6,091 nt of DNA from a bacterium. GTDB lineage: Bacteria > Nitrospinota_A > UBA7883 > JACRGQ01. How positions within the stretch are numbered: the stretch's first letter is position 1; the number at the start of each line of letters is the position of its first letter. The DNA is taken from NCBI GenBank assembly GCA_021815535.1, contig JAKAGL010000158.1:1-6091 (forward strand), in the 5' to 3' direction. Both the position numbers and the translations under genes were made by a program. Below the pieces are notes generated by a model that had not been told where the DNA came from, made no database searches, and saw only the letters and a list, made by a program, of their open reading frames with translations. This document shows, piece after piece, positions 1-5,309 of this stretch.

Positions 1-888
1 CTCCGCGGCCGGGGCCAAGTCGTTCGCCAACTTTCCGTTCACCGCCTCTTCCATAGTCTTATCCGGTTTCATGGCAGGAAGTTTTTCCTTGATATAATCC
101 AGTATCCTTTCCTGATTATCGAAAATTTCACTCCGCGTCTTCAGGTAGGCATCCTTCCCCTGGTAATAGGCAACACTGTTGGCATAGGCCACAGCCATTG
201 GCGAATATGGGTGCGAGCTGATAATGTAATCGTGGAAAACAATGAATATCTCCGGGTATTCCTTCATGATTTGGCGTTCAATCAGTTCGTTTTCCTTGCA
301 ATAGTGGCATTGATAATCGGAAAAGATTTCCATATGGTACGGCGATGCCGGATCTCCTTTGGTGGTGATACTCACAGCTCGCCCTATAATCGGCCCTACC
401 GCATGACCTCTTACCGGAAAAAGAAAAACGGCAAATGAAACAGCTGCCAGCCCCAGCATGGCCGCGCGGTACTTTCCCCGGCGGGCGGAAGGAAACGCGG
501 TTGCGAACAGCAGTGCGCCCAACAGCATAACAATGACAAACTGAACCATACAGAGAATACAAATAGCCTGAATTACAAAAATCTGCAAGTAGACAAAATA
601 GAATTCAGCCCCCGCCATTACTCCGGCGAAAAGGCCGCCCCATGAAGTGGCGTGCAGGTAAAGGGCGGCAAGCACCACATAGGAAACCAGCCCCCAATAA
701 CCCAACGATACCCCGAACAGCGAGGAATACCGCGACGCGCGCACCGTTTCACATCCGCTTCCCGGTCCGCCGCAAATGGCAGCAACCGTGGGCGAGAATT
801 TTTCCAGCTCGGTCAGTATACAAACTATCAAGCCTGCGGCGATGAGAGCAAAAAACGCCACCCGCTCCTTAGGAAATCCCTTTATCAT
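1..888 (-). CDS. VKOR-DsbA-like fusion: membrane disulfide-bond forming oxidoreductase (C-terminus cut by window edge)
   Basis: My reading of the reverse strand gives 296 codons with no stop, running off the left edge. Residues about 10-28 are TM1. C39 and C46 (CGGPGSGC) are followed by a VRASRYSSLFG stretch, matching the VKOR loop cysteine pair and conserved Ser/Tyr region. Further hydrophobic segments lie at about 60-80, 84-105, 106-132 and 143-160, and C110-I-L-C113 is the quinone-proximal CxxC. After TM5 comes a soluble thioredoxin-fold domain opening with FSDYQCHYCKEN (C194, C197), most like DsbA/Thioredoxin_4. Known role of the family: electrons pass from substrate thiols through the thioredoxin-fold domain to the VKOR cysteines and then to quinone, replacing DsbA plus DsbB. 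ATG at 888 is preceded by GGAG, 4 nt away. The start overlaps the end of the PRC-barrel gene by 20 bp, so translational coupling is likely. Cofactor preference and exact substrates are not visible. Confidence 0.88.
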   Translation of the reverse strand, partial: MIKGFPKERVAFFALIAAGLIVCILTELEKFSPTVAAICGGPGSGCETVRASRYSSLFGVSLGYWGLVSYVVLAALYLHATSWGGLFAGVMAGAEFYFVYLQIFVIQAICILCMVQFVIVMLLGALLFATAFPSARRGKYRAAMLGLAAVSFAVFLFPVRGHAVGPIIGRAVSITTKGDPASPYHMEIFSDYQCHYCKENELIERQIMKEYPEIFIVFHDYIISSHPYSPMAVAYANSVAYYQGKDAYLKTRSEIFDNQERILDYIKEKLPAMKPDKTMEEAVNGKLANDLAPAAE

Positions 889-1333
889 CGTTCTCCATTT
901 CCAATTTCCCGATATTGACGTCAGGCAGTTTTGCCGGCTCCCCCTCTTTCTTCCTCTTTTTGAGCAATCCTTGCGGTTCCCAATACGGGGTCGTCTCAAA
1001 ATAGGAAAAAACAGCCTCTTCCTCGCTCCGTGTGGGATTTTCGGCATCTTCCGGCGCGGGAGAACTGGCAAGCATTTCCTGCGAAACCAACACCTGCACC
1101 TGTCCACTCCCCGCCCGGATGAAAAGTGAGGCGGGTATAAGCAGCCTCTTGCCGGAAATCCGCAACAGCCCGCCAATTTCCACCATCACATAGCGCACGT
1201 CCCGTGCTTCCGGGTCATACAACAGATCCAATACCGGCGCCACGGTCTTCCCCGTGCTGTCGATTACATCAAAGCGCCGGATCCGCCACTCGAAAGGAAG
1301 ATTGGTATCGCTTTTAAACGCCCTGATCATCAT
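869..1333 (-). CDS. PRC-barrel domain protein, function unknown
   Basis: This is a 154-residue soluble protein with no signal peptide or membrane segment. Residues about 17-75 read as a PRC-barrel: FDVIDSTGKTVAPVLDLLYD, then VRYVMVEIGG and a KRLLIPASLF strand, the usual two-strand/turn pattern shared with RimM and the photosynthetic reaction-centre H subunit. The second half is charged and low in complexity (EDAENPTRSEEE, KKRKKEGEP), with an aromatic YFETTPYWEP patch at 111-120 like that seen after PRC-barrels in other small proteins (from memory). PRC-barrels bind proteins or small ligands, but no specific function can be assigned. Two consecutive ATG codons (1333 and 1330) are possible starts and neither has a Shine-Dalgarno. 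The 3' end overlaps the VKOR-DsbA start by 20 bp, so the two probably form one operon. Whether they work together is unknown. Confidence 0.78.
   Translation of the reverse strand: MMIRAFKSDTNLPFEWRIRRFDVIDSTGKTVAPVLDLLYDPEARDVRYVMVEIGGLLRISGKRLLIPASLFIRAGSGQVQVLVSQEMLASSPAPEDAENPTRSEEEAVFSYFETTPYWEPQGLLKKRKKEGEPAKLPDVNIGKLEMENDDKGIS
891..896 (-). promoter_or_regulatory. Ribosome binding site of the VKOR-DsbA gene
   Basis: Reverse-strand GGAGAA, with GGAG four bases before the ATG at 888. It lies inside the last codons of the upstream PRC-barrel gene. It supports this start for the VKOR gene and translation from a shared mRNA. Confidence 0.6.
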
Positions 1334-1336
1334 GAA

Positions 1337-1342
1337 ATTGTA
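1337..1342 (-). promoter_or_regulatory. Possible -10 box for the PRC-barrel / VKOR operon
   Basis: Reverse-strand TACAAT (5 of 6 matches to TATAAT) sits 3 nt before the ATG at 1333 and 6 nt before the ATG at 1330. If used, the transcript would begin at or next to the start codon. No convincing -35 is visible about 17 bp upstream. A neighbouring out-of-frame ATG makes the site weakly supported. Confidence 0.3.
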
Positions 1343-1389
1343 TCATGGTTCGCGGGGTGTTTTAGCCCTATCCCGGAACGAAAAGTGGG

Positions 1390-1395
1390 TATAAT
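1390..1395 (+). promoter_or_regulatory. -10 box (TATAAT) of the response regulator / hydrolase operon
   Basis: A perfect TATAAT preceded by GGG lies in the short divergent intergenic region. Transcription would start near 1402, giving a leader of about 22 nt that still contains the GAGGGA ribosome binding site before the ATG at 1424. No clear -35 hexamer is seen 16-18 bp upstream, so sigma-factor type is open. The same GGGTATAATG string recurs before purL. Confidence 0.55.
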
Positions 1396-1410
1396 GGCCT
1401 CTGGTTTTTT

Positions 1411-1416
1411 GAGGGA
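1411..1416 (+). promoter_or_regulatory. Ribosome binding site deciding the response regulator start
   Basis: GAGGGA lies 7 nt before the ATG at 1424. It favours that start over the in-frame GTG at 1385 and ATG at 1394, which overlap the -10 box and would add 10-13 residues before the canonical receiver-domain start. Confidence 0.65.
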
Positions 1417-1423
1417 TATCGCA

Positions 1424-2590
1424 ATGAGCAAACCAAGCATACTTCTGGTTGATGACAACCCGGATAACATTTACCTCCTTGAGGTGATTCTTCAGTCACG
1501 CAACTTCACCACTTTTTCCGCCACAAATGGGCGGGAGGCAGTAGAACTGGTGATCGCCAATCCCGGCATCGACCTGATACTGATGGATGTGATGATGCCG
1601 GAGATGGACGGTTTCGAGGCAAGCCGCCATATACGCAACCGCACAGAAAGCGCCCATATTCCGATCATCATGATGACCGCCAAAAAACGCGAGTTGGGCG
1701 ACGTTGTACGTGGGCTGGACGAAGGAGCGCTGGAATACCTAACCAAACCGTTCGAGGAAGAAGAGCTGCTGGCCCGCGTGCGCTCCATGCTGCGCATTAA
1801 ACGGCTGCATGACAGCAACCGCGAACTTCTGGACAAAGTGCTGGCCCAACAAAAGCTGATGGATATGGAGCTGAAAACCGCTGAAAAAGTCCAGTATGCC
1901 ATGCTCCCCCCGCCCAGCGCTTACCCCGCAAAGGATCGCATCATCGTGGAAACGCACTACCGCGCAGCCGCGTCAATCGGCGGCGATTTTTACGACATCA
2001 TGGAATACGGCCCAGGCAAAGTGGCCTTCCTTATCGCCGATGTTTCCGGCCACGGCCCCTCGGCGGCTCTTATCGTGGCGATGCTCAAAACCATCCTTGC
2101 CAACGAAGCGGCCCAACGCCCCTCACCCGCCGAATTGATCACCCGGCTCAACAATAAAATCATCGGCCTGATCCCGGATGATCATTTCATCAGCGCCTAT
2201 TTTGCCGTGGCCGACCTCGACGCCCTCACCCTTACGGGTTGCCGCGCAGGACATCCTTTACCGATGATCTTCTCGGCGGCACGACCTGAAATTCTTTCGT
2301 TGGATACCCCGGGAACCATTCTGGGAATGTTTCCCAACGCGGTTTTCGGCGAAAATACCGTGACGCTGGTTCCCGGCGACAAGCTGCTGCTTTATAGCGA
2401 CGGCATATTTGAAGTGCCGAATAAGGCGGGCGAACTCTACGGCTTGGAACGGCTGCGGAAATTCGTCCTGAACCACCGTGCCCTCGACTGCCGCACACTG
2501 CTCGATAGAATGAACGCGGAGGTTGATGCCTTCTGGGATGGTGAGACGATTCGCGATGACGTGGCCGAGTTAACTGTGGAGTTCAAATAA
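1424..2590 (+). CDS. Response regulator with SpoIIE/RsbU-type PP2C serine phosphatase output domain
   Basis: The 388-residue protein has three parts. Residues 1-122 are a receiver domain with all catalytic positions: acidic pair D10/D11 (VDDNPDN), phospho-acceptor D55 (LILMDVMMPEMDG), T85 (MMTAKK) and K108 (LTKPF). Residues about 123-160 form a charged helical, probably coiled-coil linker ending EKVQYAMLPPP, typical before RsbU-like domains. Residues about 170-388 are a PP2C/SpoIIE phosphatase with metal-binding aspartates D188 (GGDFYD), D206 (ADVSGHG), D326 (YSDGIFE) and D378/D379 (RDD). By family knowledge, phosphorylation of the receiver controls dephosphorylation of a STAS-domain anti-sigma antagonist, switching a sigma factor or similar output. 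No histidine kinase, anti-sigma kinase or STAS gene is in the window, so both input and target are unknown. It is cytoplasmic. The P1 hydrolase gene follows after 5 nt. Confidence 0.93.
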   Translation: MSKPSILLVDDNPDNIYLLEVILQSRNFTTFSATNGREAVELVIANPGIDLILMDVMMPEMDGFEASRHIRNRTESAHIPIIMMTAKKRELGDVVRGLDEGALEYLTKPFEEEELLARVRSMLRIKRLHDSNRELLDKVLAQQKLMDMELKTAEKVQYAMLPPPSAYPAKDRIIVETHYRAAASIGGDFYDIMEYGPGKVAFLIADVSGHGPSAALIVAMLKTILANEAAQRPSPAELITRLNNKIIGLIPDDHFISAYFAVADLDALTLTGCRAGHPLPMIFSAARPEILSLDTPGTILGMFPNAVFGENTVTLVPGDKLLLYSDGIFEVPNKAGELYGLERLRKFVLNHRALDCRTLLDRMNAEVDAFWDGETIRDDVAELTVEFK

Positions 2591-2595
2591 ATCCC

Positions 2596-3489
2596 GTGGC
2601 GGACATTTCTCCCTTAAAAGCGCTCGGCACCCGCATCGGCCATGCAACGCTGGCTCGGCAAAAAACCGGCTGCACCGTACTGCTCTTCGACGCGCCCGCC
2701 ATCTGCGGCGTTCAAGTAGCCGGCGGCGCACCCGGCACACGCGAGACCGACCTGCTTGATCCCTCCTGCCTCGTCAACGAAGTTCACGCTATCCTGCTTA
2801 CGGGCGGCAGCGCCTTCGGACTGGCGGCGGCAGATGGCATCATGCGTTTTTTGGCCGAACAGAAAATTGGCTTCGCCGTCGGCGCCGACCGGGTGCCGAT
2901 TGTTCCCGCCGCCGTCATTTACGACAGAGGTACGGGCGAAGCCGCCGCCCCTACTGCAAAAGACGGGTACGCCGCGTGCAAAAAAGCGGCATACGCCACT
3001 CGCAGCGGAGCCATTGGTGCGGGTTGCGGGGCGAGGGTAGGAAAGTTCTCCAGGATCTGTCAGCCTGATGCGGGAGGCCTTGGCGTAATCGTGAAAATGG
3101 CGGGGGACATAACTATTGCGGCGATTATGGTGGTAAACGCCTTTGGCAACGTGATAGACCCTTCAACCGGACATATCGTAGCGGGCGCAACCGATAAGAA
3201 GGGAAACAAGGTTCCCTATGCCGGGGAAAAAACCTTTGGTTTCGCGGGTTCCAATACTGTAATCGGCGCGGTGATAACCGACGCGGCACTGACCAAGGCG
3301 CAGGCCAAGAGGTTGGCGATGGCATCACATGACGGGCTGGCACGAACTGTTGTTCCCGCGCACACGATGTTCGACGGTGACACGATATTTGCTGCATCCA
3401 CGGGAAAGAGAAAGGCCGACATCAACGCACTGATAGCGGATGCCGCGCAGGTTACCGCTCTTGCCATCCTCGCCGCCGTCCACCGGTAA
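2596..3489 (+). CDS. P1 family (S58, DmpA/NylC-type) N-terminal nucleophile aminopeptidase/amidohydrolase
   Basis: This 297-residue, glycine- and alanine-rich protein has no signal peptide. Family signatures run through it: IGHATL near the N-terminus (14-19), LLTGGSAFGLAAADG (67-81), GTGEAA (112-117), GAIGAGCGARVGK (138-150), VVNAFGNVIDP (179-189), then SNTVIGAVITDAALTKAQ (219-236). Members of this family cut themselves to expose an N-terminal Ser or Thr nucleophile; by alignment from memory to NylC (Asn/Thr) and DmpA (Asn/Ser), the site here would be N220/T221, giving an alpha chain of about 220 and a beta chain of about 77 residues. Downstream DGLART and HTMFDGDTIFA are also typical. Known activities include L-aminopeptidase/D-ala-esterase, beta-peptidase and nylon-oligomer hydrolysis; the substrate here cannot be predicted. 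The start is GTG, 5 nt after the previous stop, with only a distant GGAG (2578-2581), which suggests translation coupled to the upstream phosphatase gene. Confidence 0.87.
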   Translation: MADISPLKALGTRIGHATLARQKTGCTVLLFDAPAICGVQVAGGAPGTRETDLLDPSCLVNEVHAILLTGGSAFGLAAADGIMRFLAEQKIGFAVGADRVPIVPAAVIYDRGTGEAAAPTAKDGYAACKKAAYATRSGAIGAGCGARVGKFSRICQPDAGGLGVIVKMAGDITIAAIMVVNAFGNVIDPSTGHIVAGATDKKGNKVPYAGEKTFGFAGSNTVIGAVITDAALTKAQAKRLAMASHDGLARTVVPAHTMFDGDTIFAASTGKRKADINALIADAAQVTALAILAAVHR

Positions 3490-3511
3490 AAGAGTTCGGT
3501 CAAATCCGCGG

Positions 3512-4135
3512 TCAGGCCTTCTTAAAGAATTTCTCCAAGTCCCAGTCCGTGACGACCTTGAGCGGTTTCCCCTGCCGGTCGGAATACATCAGGAATTTTT
3601 TATCGATGGCATGGCGGAATACATCCAGCGTCACCTGCACGTCCTGTATGCAGTAGTCGCGCACAAGGTCCATCTTCCCCTCTTTCACCCAACGTAGCGA
3701 TTGCAGACCGTCGCCGCTTTTTCCCAACCCCAGCGTAGCCTGGGCCACGCTATCCAGTTTCACCCGGTGCTTAAGCTTCTTTTCCAGTTCTTCCAGAATG
3801 TCGAAGGTGGGAAGCGTCTGCTCCAGTTTTTCCTCTGTGTACCCTTTCAACACGCCATAATCAAAATTACGCGAATTGAAGCCCACCACCAGATCGGCGC
3901 TTTTCAGCAACGTAATAAGCGCAGGAACATCTTCTTCATAGAAAACCTTGAACTGGCCATCGGCACTGTCCCACGCCACGCCAACAGCCACGCGCATCAG
4001 GTGTTTGTTGTTCCATCCCCCCACCTCATCGGCGGATAGACGGGTTTCGAGATCAAATACAACTGTGCGTTTTTTCAGCTTTTGCGGTTCCGGCGTATGC
4101 GGCGGAGCGTTGAAATCCATTTCCATTTGCGACAT
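3512..4135 (-). CDS. Predicted DEDDy-type 3'-5' exonuclease (RNase H-like fold, YprB-like)
   Basis: The 207-residue protein carries the three exonuclease motifs in order. Motif I is VVFDLET with D28 and E30. Motif II is LVVGFNSRNFDYGVL with D92. Motif III is DYCIQDVQVTLDVF, where Y161 and D165 make the YxxxD of the DEDDy subclass. Together these form the two-metal catalytic set of DnaQ/RNase H-like exonucleases. The sequence most resembles the stand-alone YprB-type RNase_H-like proteins often described only as predicted exonucleases. The substrate, DNA or RNA, cannot be told. The first about 20 residues are polar and probably disordered; in-frame ATGs at residues 4 and 6 are alternative starts, and only a weak G-run lies before the ATG at 4135. 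The gene converges with the P1 hydrolase (22 bp apart) and diverges from the M48 gene (43 bp). It is probably a single-gene transcript. Confidence 0.82.
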   Translation of the reverse strand: MSQMEMDFNAPPHTPEPQKLKKRTVVFDLETRLSADEVGGWNNKHLMRVAVGVAWDSADGQFKVFYEEDVPALITLLKSADLVVGFNSRNFDYGVLKGYTEEKLEQTLPTFDILEELEKKLKHRVKLDSVAQATLGLGKSGDGLQSLRWVKEGKMDLVRDYCIQDVQVTLDVFRHAIDKKFLMYSDRQGKPLKVVTDWDLEKFFKKA

Positions 4136-4144
4136 CGTGCCCCC

Positions 4145-4150
4145 ATATTA
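4145..4150 (-). promoter_or_regulatory. Possible -10 box of the exonuclease gene
   Basis: On the reverse strand GGG-TAATAT-GG ends 9 nt before the ATG at 4135, so a transcript would begin about at the start codon. It matches TATAAT at four of six positions, and no -35 is evident. The site is put forward mainly because a similar hexamer lies at nearly the same distance before the M48 and purL starts. Confidence 0.35.
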
Positions 4151-4163
4151 CCCGAATCGGTGT

Positions 4164-4169
4164 TATCAT
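4164..4169 (+). promoter_or_regulatory. Possible extended -10 promoter of the M48 peptidase gene
   Basis: TGT-TATCAT (4161-4169) matches an extended -10 (TGn followed by a 5/6 TATAAT). It ends 9 nt before the ATG at 4179, so transcription would start around 4176, almost at the start codon. The weak GGGA (4170-4173) before the ATG would then lie largely outside the transcript. Confidence 0.4.
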
Positions 4170-4178
4170 GGGAAAAAT

Positions 4179-5243
4179 ATGAAGCGCATCCTGCTGACAC
4201 TGCTTATCCTTCTTTCGCCCCTTCCGGCACATGCCCAAAACGCCCGCGAAGAGGCAAAAATCGGCGAAACTTACGACAAAATGATCCGGCAACAATTCGG
4301 CGTGGTGGAAAACGAAAAGCTGCAACGGTATGTCACCGAAATCGGGAACAAACTGCTGGTTAACATCGACGACCCCGAGTTTCAGTTCCATTTCACCGTG
4401 CTGGATGATCCGGCCATCAACGCCTTTGCCGTCCCGGGGGGCTACGTCTATATCACGCGCGGCATGCTGGCCTTCGTGGATAACGAAGCGGAACTGGCCG
4501 CGGTGATGGGGCACGAAGTGGGGCATGTGATCGGCCACCATAGCTACAAACAGATGCAAAAAAGCCTGGGTGACAGCCTCCTGATCTTCGCCGGCCTTGG
4601 CGCCAGCGTCGCATCGGGCCAAAGCGCCAACGCCACTGTTGCGTGGGTGGCCGCTTCCCAAACCCTTTCCCAGCTAAACCGGCTTGGCTATGGCCGCGAC
4701 CTGGAGATGCAGGCCGACGAATTCGGCCTCCTCTACTCCTACGATGCCGGGTACGATCCGCGCCAAATGCAAAAGCTTTTTTACACCCTCCAGTTCAAAG
4801 AACGCGTGTCAGGCCAGGAATACCACGGTTTCTCCGCTACCCACCCCGATACCATCGAACGCATCGGCAAAATCGGCGAAAAAGCCGAAATCATCGCCAA
4901 CCGCGGTCAAAAAGTGCTCTTGGTGAAACGTCAAGAATATCTCGATGCCGTTGCGGGGCTGCCCTTTGGCAAAGGGGATCGCAAAATCGGCATTCCTCCA
5001 CCCTATACGATTTCCCTCTACACCCCCAAAAAGGGGGATACTTTCCGATCTATCGCACGGGATATCACTAAGGATGAATCGTTGGCTTTCGATATCGCCC
5101 TTATGAATGATATGCGGGAGGACGACATCCCCCCGGCAGGATACCGACTGAAAGTGCCCGTGCCGCGCAAGCAACTTTCCGAAGCGGAACGGCCAATTCC
5201 CCGCAGGGCCGCCCGGGAACACCCATCCGAAAAAGCCCCCTAA
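4179..5243 (+). CDS. Secreted M48 family zinc metallopeptidase with C-terminal LysM-like domain
   Basis: From ATG 4179 the protein is 354 residues. MKRILLTLLILLSPLPAHA is a Sec signal peptide with probable cleavage after A19. A longer in-frame reading back to 3948 would bury this signal and overlap the opposite exonuclease gene, so it is rejected. The M48 core spans about 25-245: NAFAVPGGYVYITRG (81-95), zinc motif H112-E113-x-x-H116 (GHEVGHVIGHH), and a downstream LEMQADEFG in which E177 is the likely third zinc ligand of the ExxAD motif, then ATHPDTIERI (220-229). This resembles the BepA/LoiP/YcaL group of periplasmic proteases that degrade misfolded outer-membrane proteins. The usual BepA TPR region is absent. 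Residues about 275-328 (PKKGDTFRSIA, IALMND, PPAGYRLKVP) resemble a LysM module, which could tether the enzyme to peptidoglycan. The tail is basic and proline-rich. Envelope quality control is the likely role, by inference. Confidence 0.9.
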   Translation: MKRILLTLLILLSPLPAHAQNAREEAKIGETYDKMIRQQFGVVENEKLQRYVTEIGNKLLVNIDDPEFQFHFTVLDDPAINAFAVPGGYVYITRGMLAFVDNEAELAAVMGHEVGHVIGHHSYKQMQKSLGDSLLIFAGLGASVASGQSANATVAWVAASQTLSQLNRLGYGRDLEMQADEFGLLYSYDAGYDPRQMQKLFYTLQFKERVSGQEYHGFSATHPDTIERIGKIGEKAEIIANRGQKVLLVKRQEYLDAVAGLPFGKGDRKIGIPPPYTISLYTPKKGDTFRSIARDITKDESLAFDIALMNDMREDDIPPAGYRLKVPVPRKQLSEAERPIPRRAAREHPSEKAP

Positions 5244-5284
5244 AAAAGAAAATAAAAGACCCTCCGCCCACTTTAAGCCGGGCG
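5244..5284 (-). terminator. Terminator-like hairpin plus T-rich tract in reverse orientation
   Basis: CGCCC (5265-5269) and GGGCG (5280-5284) form a five-pair GC stem around a 10-nt loop. Read on the reverse strand, the stem is followed after about 6 nt by a T-rich run (5259-5242, interrupted TTTT/TTTT/TTTTTT). The forward strand has no T-run after the stem, so it is not a standard terminator for the M48 gene. No leftward gene immediately precedes it. The stem also covers the purL -35 region. This could be chance. Confidence 0.3.
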
Positions 5285-5295
5285 ACGGAAAAGGG

Positions 5296-5301
5296 TATAA
5301 T
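5296..5301 (+). promoter_or_regulatory. -10 box (TATAAT) immediately upstream of purL
   Basis: A perfect TATAAT, preceded by GGG, ends 8 nt before the purL ATG at 5310. A poor -35 candidate, TTTAAG (5272-5277), lies 18 bp upstream. Transcription would begin at about 5308, giving a leaderless or near-leaderless mRNA. This agrees with the absence of a Shine-Dalgarno before purL. Confidence 0.5.
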
Positions 5302-5309
5302 GCCGCACT

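Noticed and set aside
278..562. 94-codon reverse-strand open frame
   Set aside because: It lies in another frame of the same strand inside the VKOR-DsbA gene, whose frame shows clear family motifs across the whole interval.
642..1129. Forward-strand open frames of 67-117 codons
   Set aside because: They are antisense to the VKOR-DsbA and PRC-barrel genes, rich in Arg and Pro, and have no recognisable motif.
1385..1423. GTG 1385 or ATG 1394 as the response regulator start
   Set aside because: They fall next to or on the TATAAT box, while ATG 1424 has a well-placed GAGGGA and gives the usual short receiver-domain N-terminus.
1492..1902. 136-codon serine-rich reverse-strand open frame
   Set aside because: It is the antisense of the receiver domain and linker; the Ser-rich composition is the expected shadow of Glu/Leu-rich coding sequence.
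3948..4178. In-frame N-terminal extension of the M48 gene back to an ATG at 3948
   Set aside because: It overlaps the exonuclease coding region on the other strand, has no family similarity, and would place the clear signal peptide 77 residues inside the protein.
4053..4661. 202-codon reverse-strand open frame
   Set aside because: It is antisense to the M48 catalytic core, whose HExxH and signal peptide are unambiguous; His- and Gly-rich composition with no motif indicates a shadow.
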